This document shows positions 32,491-43,672 of a DNA stretch of 64,000 nt, piece after piece. How positions within the stretch are numbered: position 1 is the first letter of the stretch; every line of letters starts with the position of its first letter. The translations under genes and the position numbers were made by a program. The stretch is from assembly GCA_030522415.1 (NCBI GenBank), contig CM060105.1, positions 19,072,277 to 19,136,276 of the forward strand, read 5' to 3'. This DNA comes from Channallabes apus. Its lineage: Eukaryota; Chordata; Actinopteri; Siluriformes; Clariidae. The notes under the pieces were generated by a model that saw only the letters and a program-made list of their open reading frames with translations, was not told where the DNA came from and made no database searches.

Positions 32491-32775
32491 CCGCGAATAG
32501 TCCATTAACCCGCCATCTTCATCTCTGTAGTGCAGTTTGGTAGCGTCAGTTCGTCGGGGGTGGGTTGTTAAAATCACGTGACTGCAACTCAGCGCAGCTA
32601 AATTGCTGGCTTGTGTTAATATGTTCTTGAGAACCAAGCGCCATCTAGTGGTGGCACCAGGTAAATGAATAAATAGGGCTTGAATGGTCGTGTTTACAGT
32701 GAAATCTTGACACGCCTTTCTGGCAGGAGAGGGAGGGATGATAACAGCGTCCATAGGGCAGCCGTACGCCATTCA
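32491..32775 (-). promoter_or_regulatory. Promoter-like first exon of repeat A
   Basis: On the minus strand a TATATA stretch (about 32815-32821) lies upstream of an open frame that starts MAYGCPMDAVIIPPSPARKA and stays open for 94 codons, ending at a splice donor CG|GTAAGT at 32491. An AAGATGGCGGG (YY1-type) block lies at 32509-32519. The equivalent frame in copy B is also open, and the two differ only by in-frame indels. A second ATG inside the YY1 motif opens a three-codon frame only. The product, if any, is unknown. Confidence 0.5.
32638..32651 (-). promoter_or_regulatory. CTCF-type core motif
   Basis: The minus strand reads CCACTAGATGGCGC, an exact match to the known CTCF core CCA(C)YAGRKGGCR. 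In copy B the site is CCAATAGATGGCGC, which breaks a key cytosine. Confidence 0.55.
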
Positions 32776-32825
32776 CACGCCATTCACACAGCCGCGGTAA
32801 TTTGACGTGGCTCCCTCTATATATG

Positions 32826-33990
32826 GTCCATTCATATATTGCAATATATTATAAGCACTAGTTTCTTATATATGGAAATGTATTATTTAATATATTACAT
32901 AATATTTTATAAACAGGTGTAGATGATGACAGATGATTAGTATACTGGTGATGCTGAGTGGTTAAACCGGATGAGAGGGGAAATGAGGTTGCTGCTGATG
33001 TTATTCCATGAACAACCCATTTTTTAATTATTCCTTCGGGCACTTTGTAGCCTGTCGCAGTGAAACATTTCTACCCATTTCTTTTCATATAATCTACATA
33101 ATTTTATTTAATTTAATATAAAGAAATGATGGTGGCTCAAGACTTTTGCACAGTACTCCAGATGTGAATATGTGCATGAAGACTGATGTTTCCAGGTGGC
33201 AGTTTAATTATTTAATAAATGCCATGGGTGTTTTTTTCAATAGGAAAGTCACTACATAAGTCATTGTTTTTAAGTGAATTACAAACTACTATTTAAGTAA
33301 AAGGCTTATTTTACATGAGACTCTACAGTCTATTAAAAGCCCTGTCTCCACTAGAACACCCCCCCCACACACACACACACACATAAATATTAAAATAACT
33401 TTTCAATTGCAGTCAATGACTCAGAATTCAGACTATCATCTCCTTTTTGTTTTTCAAAATTATTTTTCTCAACAAGGTTATTGTCAGTTCTCCAAACTGG
33501 CTTACTAGATATGATTTTAAAGAGTCGTTTATAAAAGCCTCAGCAACTTGAAGACAGATAAATGATGGCATAAAACAGCAAGAAAGCTGTCTGCATCTGA
33601 TGAACATTACTTAAAGGGTATTTCCTTAAAAGAAGGAAAGAAATCTAATCAAGCACTTGCTCAGCATCCGGCACAGTCATCTGGCACCAACGTCGATGTT
33701 TCGACAGGGAGAGAAATGTCTTGTAGGTGTGTGTTTCAACTAAAAATCCATTTTTTTTTTTTGTGGAAAGCTAAGCAAAGGAAATCGAAGGCTGGGTGCA
33801 GTGACAGAGGACATGATTGGGGAACCTTTTGGTTCAGGGGAACATCAGTGTGTCAGAAAAATGTGAGAGACACAGCAATACCTGTCTACCACGACTCACA
33901 GAAGTGTTTGTGACATCGACTAGGGGGGGATACAGTATCTGGTGAAAATGTTGAAAAGACAATTTACATCAGGAGAAATGGTAGATAGAG
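32826..33990. other. Non-coding; AT-rich start, C/CA tract at 33360-33384
   Basis: No gene. One footprint at 33931. Confidence 0.4.
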
Positions 33991-34008
33991 CATCTATCTA
34001 TCTATCTA

Positions 34009-34052
<44 letters not shown>
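33991..34052. repeat. (ATCT)n-(TC)n-(TA)n compound microsatellite
   Basis: Three adjoining simple repeats; the TA part is split by the SINE that follows. Confidence 0.95.
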
Positions 34053-34053
<1 letters not shown>

Positions 34054-34436
34054 GGCGGCACGGTGGTGTAGTGGTTAGCACTGTCGCCTTGCACCTCCAG
34101 GGTCTGGGTTCGATTCCCCGGCCAGGCTCGATTCCCGTTTCTGTGTGCATGGAGTTTGCATGTTCTCCCCGTGCTTGGTGGGTTTCCTCCGGGTTCTCCG
34201 GTTTCCTCCCACAGTCCAAAGATATGCAGGTTAGGCTAATTGGCGTTCCCAAATTGCCCGTAGTGTGTGAATGGATGGGTGAATGTGTGTGTGTGTGTGT
34301 GTGCCCTGCGATGGATTGGCACCCTGTCCAGGGTGTACCCTGCCTTGTGCCCGAAAGCCTCCTGGGATAGGCTCCAGGCCCCCCGCGACCTTGATCACAG
34401 GATAAAGCGGTATAGAAAATGAATGAATGAATGAAT
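34053..34436 (+). mobile_element. tRNA-derived SINE, best preserved copy
   Basis: The head carries an A box (TGGTGTAGTGG, 34064-34074) and an exact B box (GGTTCGATTCC, 34107-34117) of an RNA polymerase III promoter. The body (TGCATGGAGTTTGCATGTTC, CAGTCCAAAGATATGCAGG, GGCTAATTGGCGTTCCC), a (GT)n stretch and a tail ending in (GAAT)n follow. TA repeats lie on both sides, so it inserted into a (TA)n tract. It serves as the reference for the nine other copies and fragments in the window. It is transcribable in principle; mobility would need a partner LINE. Confidence 0.92.
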
Positions 34437-34455
34437 ATATATATATATATATATA
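34437..34455. repeat. (TA)n
   Basis: TA run following the SINE, probably part of the split tract. Confidence 0.9.
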
Positions 34456-34932
34456 AAGATGGTTTCAATGCTGTATAATCCCGCCGGGTGGAGCATTAAC
34501 TGCTTCAGTTAACTGCAGTGTCCAAGTGTGAAGCAGCCGTATACTATATTAAATATATAACATAACTTACGTCAACATAGTTTCATAAATAGATGATGTG
34601 GTAAAAAAAACGATTAATAAAACAGATTTAAATCACTTAATACACAACCCATGATGTTTATCCTCGTTTTAATGAATGAATGAAACTATTTATTGCAATA
34701 TTTTTCCCGACATCCTTAACAATCCTTAAAGACACGGTAACATCTGTAATTTATCTATACCGGTCGTGGTACTGTAGGTACGGAATACAAACCCGGGCTA
34801 CATACAGTTCAAGAGGGTTAGCGCCTGTTATCACATGACAGGAATCACCTACAGTGTACTACCGTATTTTTACTGCTTATATATTTTTGCCATAGTTTAA
34901 TTTGGTTTTACGCGATTTCATGTGTTATTTGT

Positions 34933-34974
<42 letters not shown>

Positions 34975-37700
34975 GCGAGAGAAAGAGAGAGAGAGCGTGC
35001 ACGAGAGAGGGCTTATATTGTGATTTGTCCAAGGTTATTAAAGCCTGGCTTACAACTAATAAAAATATTTCAATGTAACTCATGAGTCTCAATCACAAAA
35101 TCAGTCAAAGCTGTAAACAGATGACACAACAAATTATATACTCTGAAACATTAATTTTAACGTTTAAAAATATATACAAAAACCAAGTTTACGGGGATCA
35201 AGTTTACGGGGCTTCGCAGTCTTTCGTTAATTTTACTTTTGACTCGAAACCAATATGGCTTATTAAGGATGCACTGTTTTCTTGGACATGGCTGTTCAGC
35301 AAAATAAGCACTGTCTATGGTTCGAATATACTTTGAATGTCTCAAAGTCACGATGTACAGTAATAGAGACAAGTCTCTTCAGATCCTTCTGCACTAATGT
35401 TATCGTGGTGTAAATTATTAACGTATTGATGTATTTAACTTGCGGACAAAATACACTTGTGTGTCTGTTTAGTATTTCTTTTGAACAGCTGTGTTCATAG
35501 GTTTAATCAGCTATTTACAAGAAAATGTTGAAGCACTAACGGCTAAAGTGCCACCGGTGTGTGTGTAGTGTGTGTGTGTGCTCCTGCATTCGTCAGGTTT
35601 GTCTGAGCCGGCTTTAACACAAACACATTTGCGCGCCAGCAGGACGAAAAAACCGGTCTTACCATCTAACAGTCAGAGATTTCTCATCTTTCACTCCTTC
35701 TAAGTTTGTCTTTGCTCTTTTGATGGAGTTCTTAAAATCCAAAAATGTATTTATACTGAGAAAAAATTATTATGGGTCACATACTGTAATCACAAACACA
35801 AAATAGCACAGATACATATGATCAAGTGTTTAACTGTTGTTTTCATTTGTTTCTATGACCAGTAATAATATTAATAATAATTATCATTATGATTAGCCCA
35901 ATTCTTTGACTATTTAAAACAAAGTTGTCTCCTGTTTTTTGCCCATTGAAGTTGTTGGTTCAAGTAAATGTTTTTTTAAAATACCCAAACAATCCCCCAA
36001 CAATTAAAATATGCACATTTGACTTTAAAAAATAAAATTTACTCTTCCAAAACTAGTCAAAGTTAAAACAGTATAGTAATTTGTATAAAACATGTGAATA
36101 CATGTTTTATTTTTGCTTAAAGGTCATTAAAAAATACCAGAATAACACCAGCTGCTTATCAGTCTCTATCTGGTTCTTTTATATTAAAATATCCATTTTT
36201 AAAAACTAGTGAAGATGGAACAGTTTAATTCTTTGTTTCCCCCAAAGTACTGTATCAGACGTTTTGCAGTTCTATGTTGAGAATATACAGTAGACCTGAC
36301 CAAACATCATTCTAAAGCTGTTGCACTGTGACGTCATCCCTCCTAAAGCTCCCTCAACAGCTTGTTCAGGCTCCTCCAGCACTGTAGCTCCAAAAGTCCA
36401 ACCGTCAGCCGTCTGACCCCCCAATCCTCCACAGTGGAGCTCTGCTTAAAGACAACAGGAGAATTTAGTGAAGACAAAGATAAATAAACTTTACATAACA
36501 TATAATTGTAATAAAAATAAAAGATATTAATAAACCTACACCACAGAGTGTATAAAATACTGAATTCTGGAATGTAAATAAACTCCCTGTGCTAATGTTA
36601 ACCAGTGAACTTTGTTAGTGTTAACCAGGTCTGTCTGTTTGTATTGTCATCTGCATTAAATTAACCGAGAATTTACTTAATGTGCTTCTCATACAAATAA
36701 GTTAAGCAATATAACACTCGTATATGAGCATTAGTTCATCTCTGAAGCCAAACTATAACTTACCGAGTACTGAAGCTGCCCCCCCCACACGCACATCCCC
36801 CCACTCCTTAACTGATACAGTATAACTGATAAACACTTCAGTGTTTTTATGCAGCTCCTTAACTAAGCGCTACCGCGCAATGTCAGGCCAAATTGAGAAA
36901 AATATAAACCCTGTTATGAGCGTGTAACCCGCTAGCTCCTGTACATCTATCCTCAGCTTGTGTCCCTCATGAACTGCATCATATTATATTACAGTCACAG
37001 AAATAACCTGCAGATTAACTCTTAACCAAAGAATAAATAACCGCTGAATTGACAACACGCGGTGAGATTCTCTCAGTATTTACAGAGAGCACAAACACTC
37101 TTCATCAGGTAGTGCAGCTTTTGTAATAGGGACATTAATAGTATATTCGAAGCTTTAGCATCTTTTTGAATTAATGTGGAATGACACTGTGAGTTTGTGA
37201 CACTGACAGTAAGCTGTAATGTTAACTCCAGACTTGGTAAACAGATCATTAAGTTATCTAAAGTCACATCTGACCGCTGGTGCTGCCAGTGATATTTAAA
37301 ACGGCCAATAAAAAACTAAACTGGGAAATAAACTTTAAACTACCCCAAACACATTTTATAAAATAAAGAAATCAACAAAGTCACCACTTACCCCGAATAG
37401 TCCATTAAGCCGCCATCTTCATCTCTGTAGTGCAGTTTCGTAGCGTCGGTTCGGCGGGGGTGGAGGAGTGTTGTTAAAATCACGTGATTGCAACTCAGCG
37501 CAGCTAAGAGAACAAAGCGCCATCTATTGGTGAAACCTTGTAAATTAATAAATAGGGTTTGAATGAGCGTGTTTACTGTGAAATCTTGACACGCCTTTCT
37601 GGTAAGAGAAGGAGGGGGGACTACGCCATCCATAGGGCAGCCGTACGCCATTCGTATGCCATTCACACGGCCGCGGCTATTTGACGCGAAGCACTCTATT
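34456..37700 (-). repeat. Unassigned repeat family, copy B
   Basis: The longer member of the pair described at 30216. It has 1.5 kb (about 35186-36690) absent from A, with no recognisable protein. It shows the empty site for the Harbinger-like element (about 36808-36832) and a TACTGTA footprint at 34770 where A has TA. (GT)n lies at 34929-34970, followed by GA repeats. Confidence 0.8.
37391..37670 (-). promoter_or_regulatory. Promoter-like first exon of repeat B
   Basis: Counterpart of 32491-32775. The minus-strand frame MAYGCPMDGVVPPPSLTRKA stays open to GG|GTAAGT at 37391. The YY1-type motif is the full consensus AAGATGGCGGC (37409-37419). Relative to A the frame lacks 27 bp near 37510 and has 6 bp more near 37465, both multiples of three. 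Confidence 0.5.
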
Positions 37701-38048
37701 TAAGGAGGAGTTCGACTTTATTATCAATACTATTCTTAAAATTTTTGCTTGTCAATTAACATTTGCTTATGTTTAGGTATGTTCTATTTTGAGTAAAAAT
37801 AAAAAAAATGGGTCGCTTTGGCATGAAAAGCGGAAGGATGCATGCCATATCGGCTGGTTTACTCTGTATCCTATGAGCCATTTGGCACAGACGACTGGGC
37901 GCTAATGCTGCTAATGCCAGATAAGCCTATCTGAAAGCAGACATGCTAAACTCCTAGACTACCAAAAAACGTGAGAGACGTGCCGACCATTGACAATGTT
38001 CACAAGTATTTATCTGCATCTGTCGCTTCTCCCACACTCATCTCATCC

Positions 38049-38083
<35 letters not shown>

Positions 38084-38754
38084 TCAATTAGCATGAGTCA
38101 CAGAGACCAAAGCCTTTATTCATTAATTTGTCTGGAGGCTGTAAAACAAACTGAATATGTACCATGCTCTGTGAATTGTGGGATTGATTTCACAGGTGGC
38201 CGCAACTAAATGGCAATTCGAGGGCAAACTCGAGTGCAAAAGGAGGACATGAAGAGCTTAAGTGTGTATCGCTGGAGAAAAAAAAACATGCAAAAATAGA
38301 ATATTATACTGTAGGTACTGTACGGGCGTCTAAAGTCTATTCGAGCAAAAGTCAGATATGGTAACGCTGTATGTGAAGGTGATCTGCGCAGTGCCTTTGT
38401 AGCACATTCATAAGCATTGAATAAATATTTTATAAAGGAACACTGGGGAATTTAGGAAAGGCTTATTTCAAAACGCACAAGATGATATTCATGCAAATTT
38501 GTCTTTGCATAAAAGAAAGAGCAACAGCCATGGATTATAGTTACGAGCTGACAGACTGAGATGGTGTCGCTGTACAATGTTCATATTATATATTACATTA
38601 TATCATTTGCTTGTTTTTACAAACAGCATGTTAACGACAGATTGATCAGTGTTCTAGAAAGTACACCGTGCTTGATGAGAGTGCTATAAATGTACATTCG
38701 ATTAACACATTACTTGTCTGGTATATGCTGTTCATAAATAAGGAGCATGATGTC
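37701..38754. other. Non-coding; (TC)n at 38054-38080
   Basis: No gene. Footprints at 38307 and 38316. The stretch 38085-38215 is complex sequence with CAATTAGCATGAGTCA and may be regulatory. Confidence 0.4.
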
Positions 38755-39013
38755 ATCTCATCTTTATCCTGTATACTGGGTTGAGGGGTGCCTGGAGCCT
38801 ATCCAGGGAGACTTAGGACAAGAGTCGGGGTACACCCCAATATCCAATATGGATAATTCAGGAATGCTGATTAACCTAATCTGGACGTCTTTGGACTGGG
38901 GGAAGAAACCGGACTACCTAGAGAAAACACACCAAGCATGCGGAGAACATGCAAAGTATATACAGTACACATAGACCCAGGGCATGAATTAAACCCGGAC
39001 TCTGGAGGTGCCT
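38755..39013 (-). mobile_element. SINE copy
   Basis: Reverse-oriented tail and body: TCATCTTTATCCTGTATAC, GAGCCTATCCAGGGAGAC, CACCAAGCATGCGGAGAAC, and an A-box-less head AAACCCGGACTCTGGAGGTG. A footprint (38961) splits the region that normally reads ATGCACACAGA. Confidence 0.8.
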
Positions 39014-39454
39014 TAGATAAGAAGCAGTATCAGAATAATTATTTTAGAAGTAGATTCAATACACACACCACACAGAAAGGTGTTTGCAAGGTATTTCAGA
39101 AAGCTTTGGACTTTGCTCAATATCAGAAATGCTTGTAAGTAAAGATCAAGAAAAGATTTTTTCTTTTTACAATGATCATCAGGAAAATCAGGCAATACAT
39201 CTTCTGGTTTCAGGGTAAATATAATGCAGGTTAAGGGTTTAAGTGAATAAGAACCAAAACATACATTATTCATCACCTATAATAGATGCTGCACGGACAA
39301 GTACAGTATGTGTGATTGATGTAGAAAATATTTAAAATGGAGTCATTTATTAATCCAAGAAATATTGTCAGTCGACCTGAACCTTACATGGGATCTTAAT
39401 ATTTAACTGATAATTAGAATAATAGCCTGTGCAAATTTACCCCACATAACATTA
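39014..39454. other. Non-coding
   Basis: Nothing recognisable; footprint at 39302. Confidence 0.4.
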
Positions 39455-40330
39455 GGGGTGACATAATTTATTTTATTTTATTGAAACAATACAAATAGAA
39501 TACAAAACACATTAAATACAGTTAACAATAACAACAATAACAGCAAAAAAAAAATAATAATTACAACAAATCAAACACAAAGGACAAAGAACTATACATT
39601 TTGACTGTCCAAAATAAAGGTAAAAGACACGAGAGGATAGATATGATGTATAAACAGTGGAAAAGATGTAGCAAGAGACACATTACTTCAATTAAAAATA
39701 ATGACATAATAATGTAGAAGTCTGTTATTCTTCTTATTAAATTGAATTAGTTTAAGAGAATTAAAAAGTGAGGTCATTTCTATTATAAAAGGGGGGAAAT
39801 ACAATCGTTCTTGTTTTTAATTATCTGTTTATGTATAAAGTATTTTGCATTTAAAAGAAAATTATTAAATACAAATTCAAGAGGTTTATTTTTCCAAATT
39901 TTCATAATAAAAAATTATATCTTTAATACTAAAGGAGTGAGGCACATTGAGGTGGTCCAAAAGGGGGGCATTTTAGGAGAATTAAGAATCTTTTTGTTTT
40001 CATAAACTCAAGGAACAAATGAATCAAATTTTCATCTAATGTATCACAGAAAGAACATTTATTCTCTACCTCTAAGTATCTAGATAAATCTGAATTTACC
40101 GGGTAAATCTTGTGAATCTTTTATTTTGTTAGAGATTAAGTATTTGTTAGACATAAGCCAGTCTTTATGTCAGTTAATATCTTGAGTATAAGATCTCCAA
40201 TATAACCAACCAGAATTAAATGGCGGGATTTACTGTATCGGAAAAGATATAAAGCCTACTGTAGTGATGCGAACCTCAAATAATACTTCATCTATTCTTA
40301 ATTCTATAACATTTTGTGCATGTAGACACT
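39455..40330 (-). mobile_element. LINE-1-like ORF2 3' end and tail
   Basis: On the minus strand near 40061-40011 the translation reads KCSFCDTLDENLIHLF, followed in shifting frames by a Lys/Ile/Asn-rich stretch including NAKYFIHKQIIKNKN. This is the Cys-x2-Cys...His C-terminal region of ORF2 in fish L1-like elements. An A-rich tail ends near 39455-39550. The copy is 5'-truncated, as expected for target-primed reverse transcription, and frameshifted. Footprints at 40231 and 40257. Confidence 0.65.
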
Positions 40331-41439
40331 CAGTGTCCGTGTAAACAGTTATATTAGAAATCCCTAATCGGAATGGATTTAATCAGGTTGAAAAAATAGT
40401 TTCTGTGTAAACATAGCTGATGTAAAATGTAGTTACAGTATGGTGGAAAGGAACATGAAAAGTGCTTCATAAATGGTTTTCTTAATGTTTTTATATGTGT
40501 GGTTGTGTGTGTTTCTGTGTGTGTGTGTGTGTGTGTGTACACTATCCATGTCTGCGCTAATGCGCTTTGCCATGAACTATGGAAGTACTGGGACAGGGTT
40601 GGACAAGTGAGCAGAGATCAATGCAGCTACTCAGATAACAGCAAGCAGTACTGCCGAACCAAGCATGCATGCACACACAGTAAATAGAAATTAGTTAATT
40701 TGTCTTTTTGTCCATCTATTTTACCAGTGTGACCCCTGAGTGTCCCTGCATGGTCAGAAAGGTCATTCATTACTATTTAAGAAAAAATATCTATAACATT
40801 AAACAAAACTGCAACTACTTAAACTATGGTCAAATAGGACCGAAACACACAAATTCGCACACGCACACACACACACACACACACCTACACACACACCACA
40901 CCCAGACAAGGCGAACACAAAACAGATGTACTGTATCACTTGAGTTCTCTGGAAAAATCAGACAAAGAGCGGAGGAGTTGACGTGCCTCTGGCCTATTGC
41001 TTCATTTTTTAATGCTCTTTGTGTGTGCAACAGTTCTTGCACACACACACACCAACACCAATACGAATGCACACAGCAGTCGAGAATTCCACTTCCTCCC
41101 ACTCCTCCCTGTGCCGTGTCTCGCAGTAATGTTTTTGTAAGGACATCGCTCGCCTCCCCGCGAAGCTGCAGATAAAGAGATTAGGTCTGAAAGGTTGTGA
41201 CAGAATACACGGCGTCCCACGGGGACCTGCACACACTATGCATTCACACACACCGAATTCACACACACACCCAGACTCGTACAACAGACTCTGGTGGGGG
41301 GGCACGTCATTTTTGCTGGGGTAAGACAGGTCAGGATGGCATTTATGTATACATGCTGTGTACAACATGTATACATAAATAAAGTCAGGGCACTCTCGCT
41401 CTCTTTCTTTATGGCATATTGCATTTATGATCATTTATG
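40331..41439. other. Non-coding with CA/GT tracts
   Basis: (GT)n at 40497-40538, (CA)n at 40855-40884 and scattered CACACA runs to 41275 produce several long but low-complexity frames on both strands. A perfect 15-bp-stem hairpin sits at 41341-41380. No gene recognised. Confidence 0.5.
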
Positions 41440-42240
41440 CATTACTGATAAAAAGGTTTTTAAACATACTACTATAATAAGAACTAAACATATCAGCGGA
41501 TGCATAGTACACAGAGGTCGCCAACTTTGTGTAGAGTCAACAGCTACAGACCTCCAAATTTCATGTGGCCTTCAGATTAGCTCAATAACAGTGCGTACTG
41601 TAGAAAGCTTCATGGAACGAGTTTCCGTGGCCAAGTAGCTGCATCCAAGCCTAACATCACCAAGTGCAACGCAAAGCATCGGATGCAGTGGTGTAAAGCA
41701 CACGGCCACTGGACTCTAGAGCAGTGAAGACGTGTCCTCTGGAGTGACAAATCACAATTCTCTGTCTGGCAATCCGATGGATGAGTCTAGGTTTGGTGGT
41801 TGCCAGAGTTCTTGTCTGACTGCATTGTGCCAAGTGAAAAGTTTGGTGAAAGGAATGCTTAAAGCTTCAACCTACCAAGATATTTTGCACAATTTAATTC
41901 TTCCAACTTTGTGGGAACAGTTTGGGGATGGTGATGTCCTGTTCCTACATGACTGCACACCAGTGCAGAAAGCAAGGACCATAAAGACATGGATGAGCAA
42001 GTTTGGTGTGGAAGAACTTGAGTTCTGACCTAAACCCAGTAGAACACCATTGGGATGAATTAGAGAGGTGACTGCGAGACTTGTTGTCCAATGTCAGTAT
42101 CTGACCTCGCAAATGCGCTTCTGGAAGAAAGGGTAAAAAATTGCCATAACCACATTCCTAAACCTTGTGGAAAGTCTGGTGGGGCCAACATCATATTAAA
42201 CCCTATGGATTAGGAATTGGATGTTACTCAATTTCATATG
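41440..42240 (+). pseudogene. Tc1-like transposase pseudogene
   Basis: Across two frames it keeps the C-terminal half of a Tc1-family transposase. Blocks are the strand near 'DESRFGG', LKASTYQDILHNLILPTLWE, then HDCTPVQKARTIKTWM (41948 onward; the D belongs to the second catalytic position), then FGVEEL and NPVEHHWDEL-like sequence in another frame (third catalytic residue), and a Gly-Gly-Ala-rich end. Frameshifts and stops inactivate it. A 5-bp footprint at 41596 interrupts the GTGCGTAGA-type block. Confidence 0.85.
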
Positions 42241-42846
42241 TATGTGGTGAGCGAATACTTAATTAAAATATATATATAAAATTTCAACAATATTGAATGT
42301 TTCAACAATGTGGCATCGCCATCATCATCAGCAAACATGTTCACAGAGGCTAAAACATAAGCGATACTGTATGTGAATCCAACTTAAAAAATTGATGTGA
42401 ACCAGAAAGGCTGATAAAGATGAGGTGTTGTTCTTGTATCCCCCACAGTCCGCCCCCCCCACCCTGCACCCCCTCAAACCCTACCTTTCTTGGACAATAT
42501 AACCAGCTCGATGCGTCTTCTGCCCTTCTCCTGATGACATTTTCAGTTAAGCTGTGTCACTCTCAGGCCACTGCAGTGCCTTTAAATGCCCTGTGTGCGC
42601 TGTTTTACTCCTCCTGTGATGGACAGCAGGACATCAATGTCGCTCCTGGGCAAAATCCAATCGTCCAATCAGAATATCAACAATGTAGCTTTATATTTAG
42701 CAGCTTATCGCTGACAGCCTATCTGAGCGCTGACATTTAACAAAGTGCAGTCACAGTCGCTTGGTTTTTTCAATCTGTAAAGCGACTGTCTGGCTGAAAA
42801 TGTGTTTCACACAATAGAGAGTTACACCCTAGGCTATAAAGTGCTC

Positions 42847-42882
<36 letters not shown>

Positions 42883-43518
42883 TATTCACGGATAAAAGAA
42901 ACCTTGCACATATAAATATATTTCCTACAAAATGTATTTATGTCAAATAAATAAGTTTGATTTTATACAAAAATCTGTGTGTCAATCAGCACCAGAAATT
43001 TAGACAACATTAACAATGATGTAGAGTCACTGCCTGCTTCACGCATTGAGTCACATATTGAGTCACAAGCCACACAATACGGGCTGCTTGCACGTCCATC
43101 GAGTCCAGCCAAATATTGTTGATTTCTTTTCTTTATGATTTCTCAAATGACACCATCGAGTCTGTCTTGTCTTGGTGTTGTCAGTCTTGGCCTTCCAGAC
43201 CTACAGTAGGGCGATCAGCAGTGACCAGACCGTCACAGCTTCTGGTGACGTCAGCTTGCGTTGCACCAAGTTGAAGCCATCTCTCTGCTGGCATTGTCTA
43301 AATGTGACATGATAGCGTAAAGACGAAATGCACAATCAAAATGTTTTCCTTAAATTGGATAACAATTGCATAATAACTGGATAACAACTGGTCATAATTT
43401 CAAGATGTAATTTGGTTATCCATGATAAAGTAATGGTCTACTGAGCATGATGCTAATTTTACCTTATCTGTGTTTTCAATATATCAAGCCAAACAAAAGT
43501 ATGAATTCGATATAAGAT

Positions 43519-43522
<4 letters not shown>
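42241..43522. other. Non-coding; (AAT)n at 42846-42882
   Basis: No gene. The stretch 42480-42760 is complex, contains CCAATCGTCCAATCAG and could be regulatory. Footprints at 42365 and 43202. Confidence 0.4.
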
Positions 43523-43588
<66 letters not shown>

Positions 43589-43626
43589 TTTTTTTTTAAG
43601 TGGAACAGTTTTTTTCTATCATTGAG

Positions 43627-43671
<45 letters not shown>
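43523..43671. repeat. (TA)n and (AAT)n compound microsatellites
   Basis: Pure TA run 43523-43585, a short spacer, then AAT units 43629-43671. Confidence 0.97.

Positions 43672-43672
<1 letters not shown>

Larger units (their letters stand above)
30216..32825 (-). repeat. Unassigned repeat family, copy A
   Basis: Four blocks match copy B in order and orientation: 30216-30433, 30590-30680, 30695-30785 and 31933-32825 (B: 34456-34800, 35108-35185, 36690-36780, 36825-37700). Copy A lacks about 1.5 kb present in B and holds the Harbinger-like insertion at 30842-31932. Ends and TSD could not be fixed. The strand is set by the promoter-like first exon at 32491-32775. It belongs to no family I recognise. 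Confidence 0.8.

Noticed and set aside
33942..34468. Frames of 142 and 156 codons on opposite strands
   Set aside because: They translate the (TA)n and (GT)n tracts and the SINE body in both directions.
36961..37000. ATTACAGTCACAG in copy B versus ATTCACAG in copy A as another footprint
   Set aside because: It is a 5-bp difference, but the sequence is TACAGTC rather than TACAGTA and is not at an ancestral TA, so it was not counted.
40708..41434. Several frames of 60-155 codons rich in His/Thr or Val/Cys
   Set aside because: They are translations of CA/GT microsatellite sequence.
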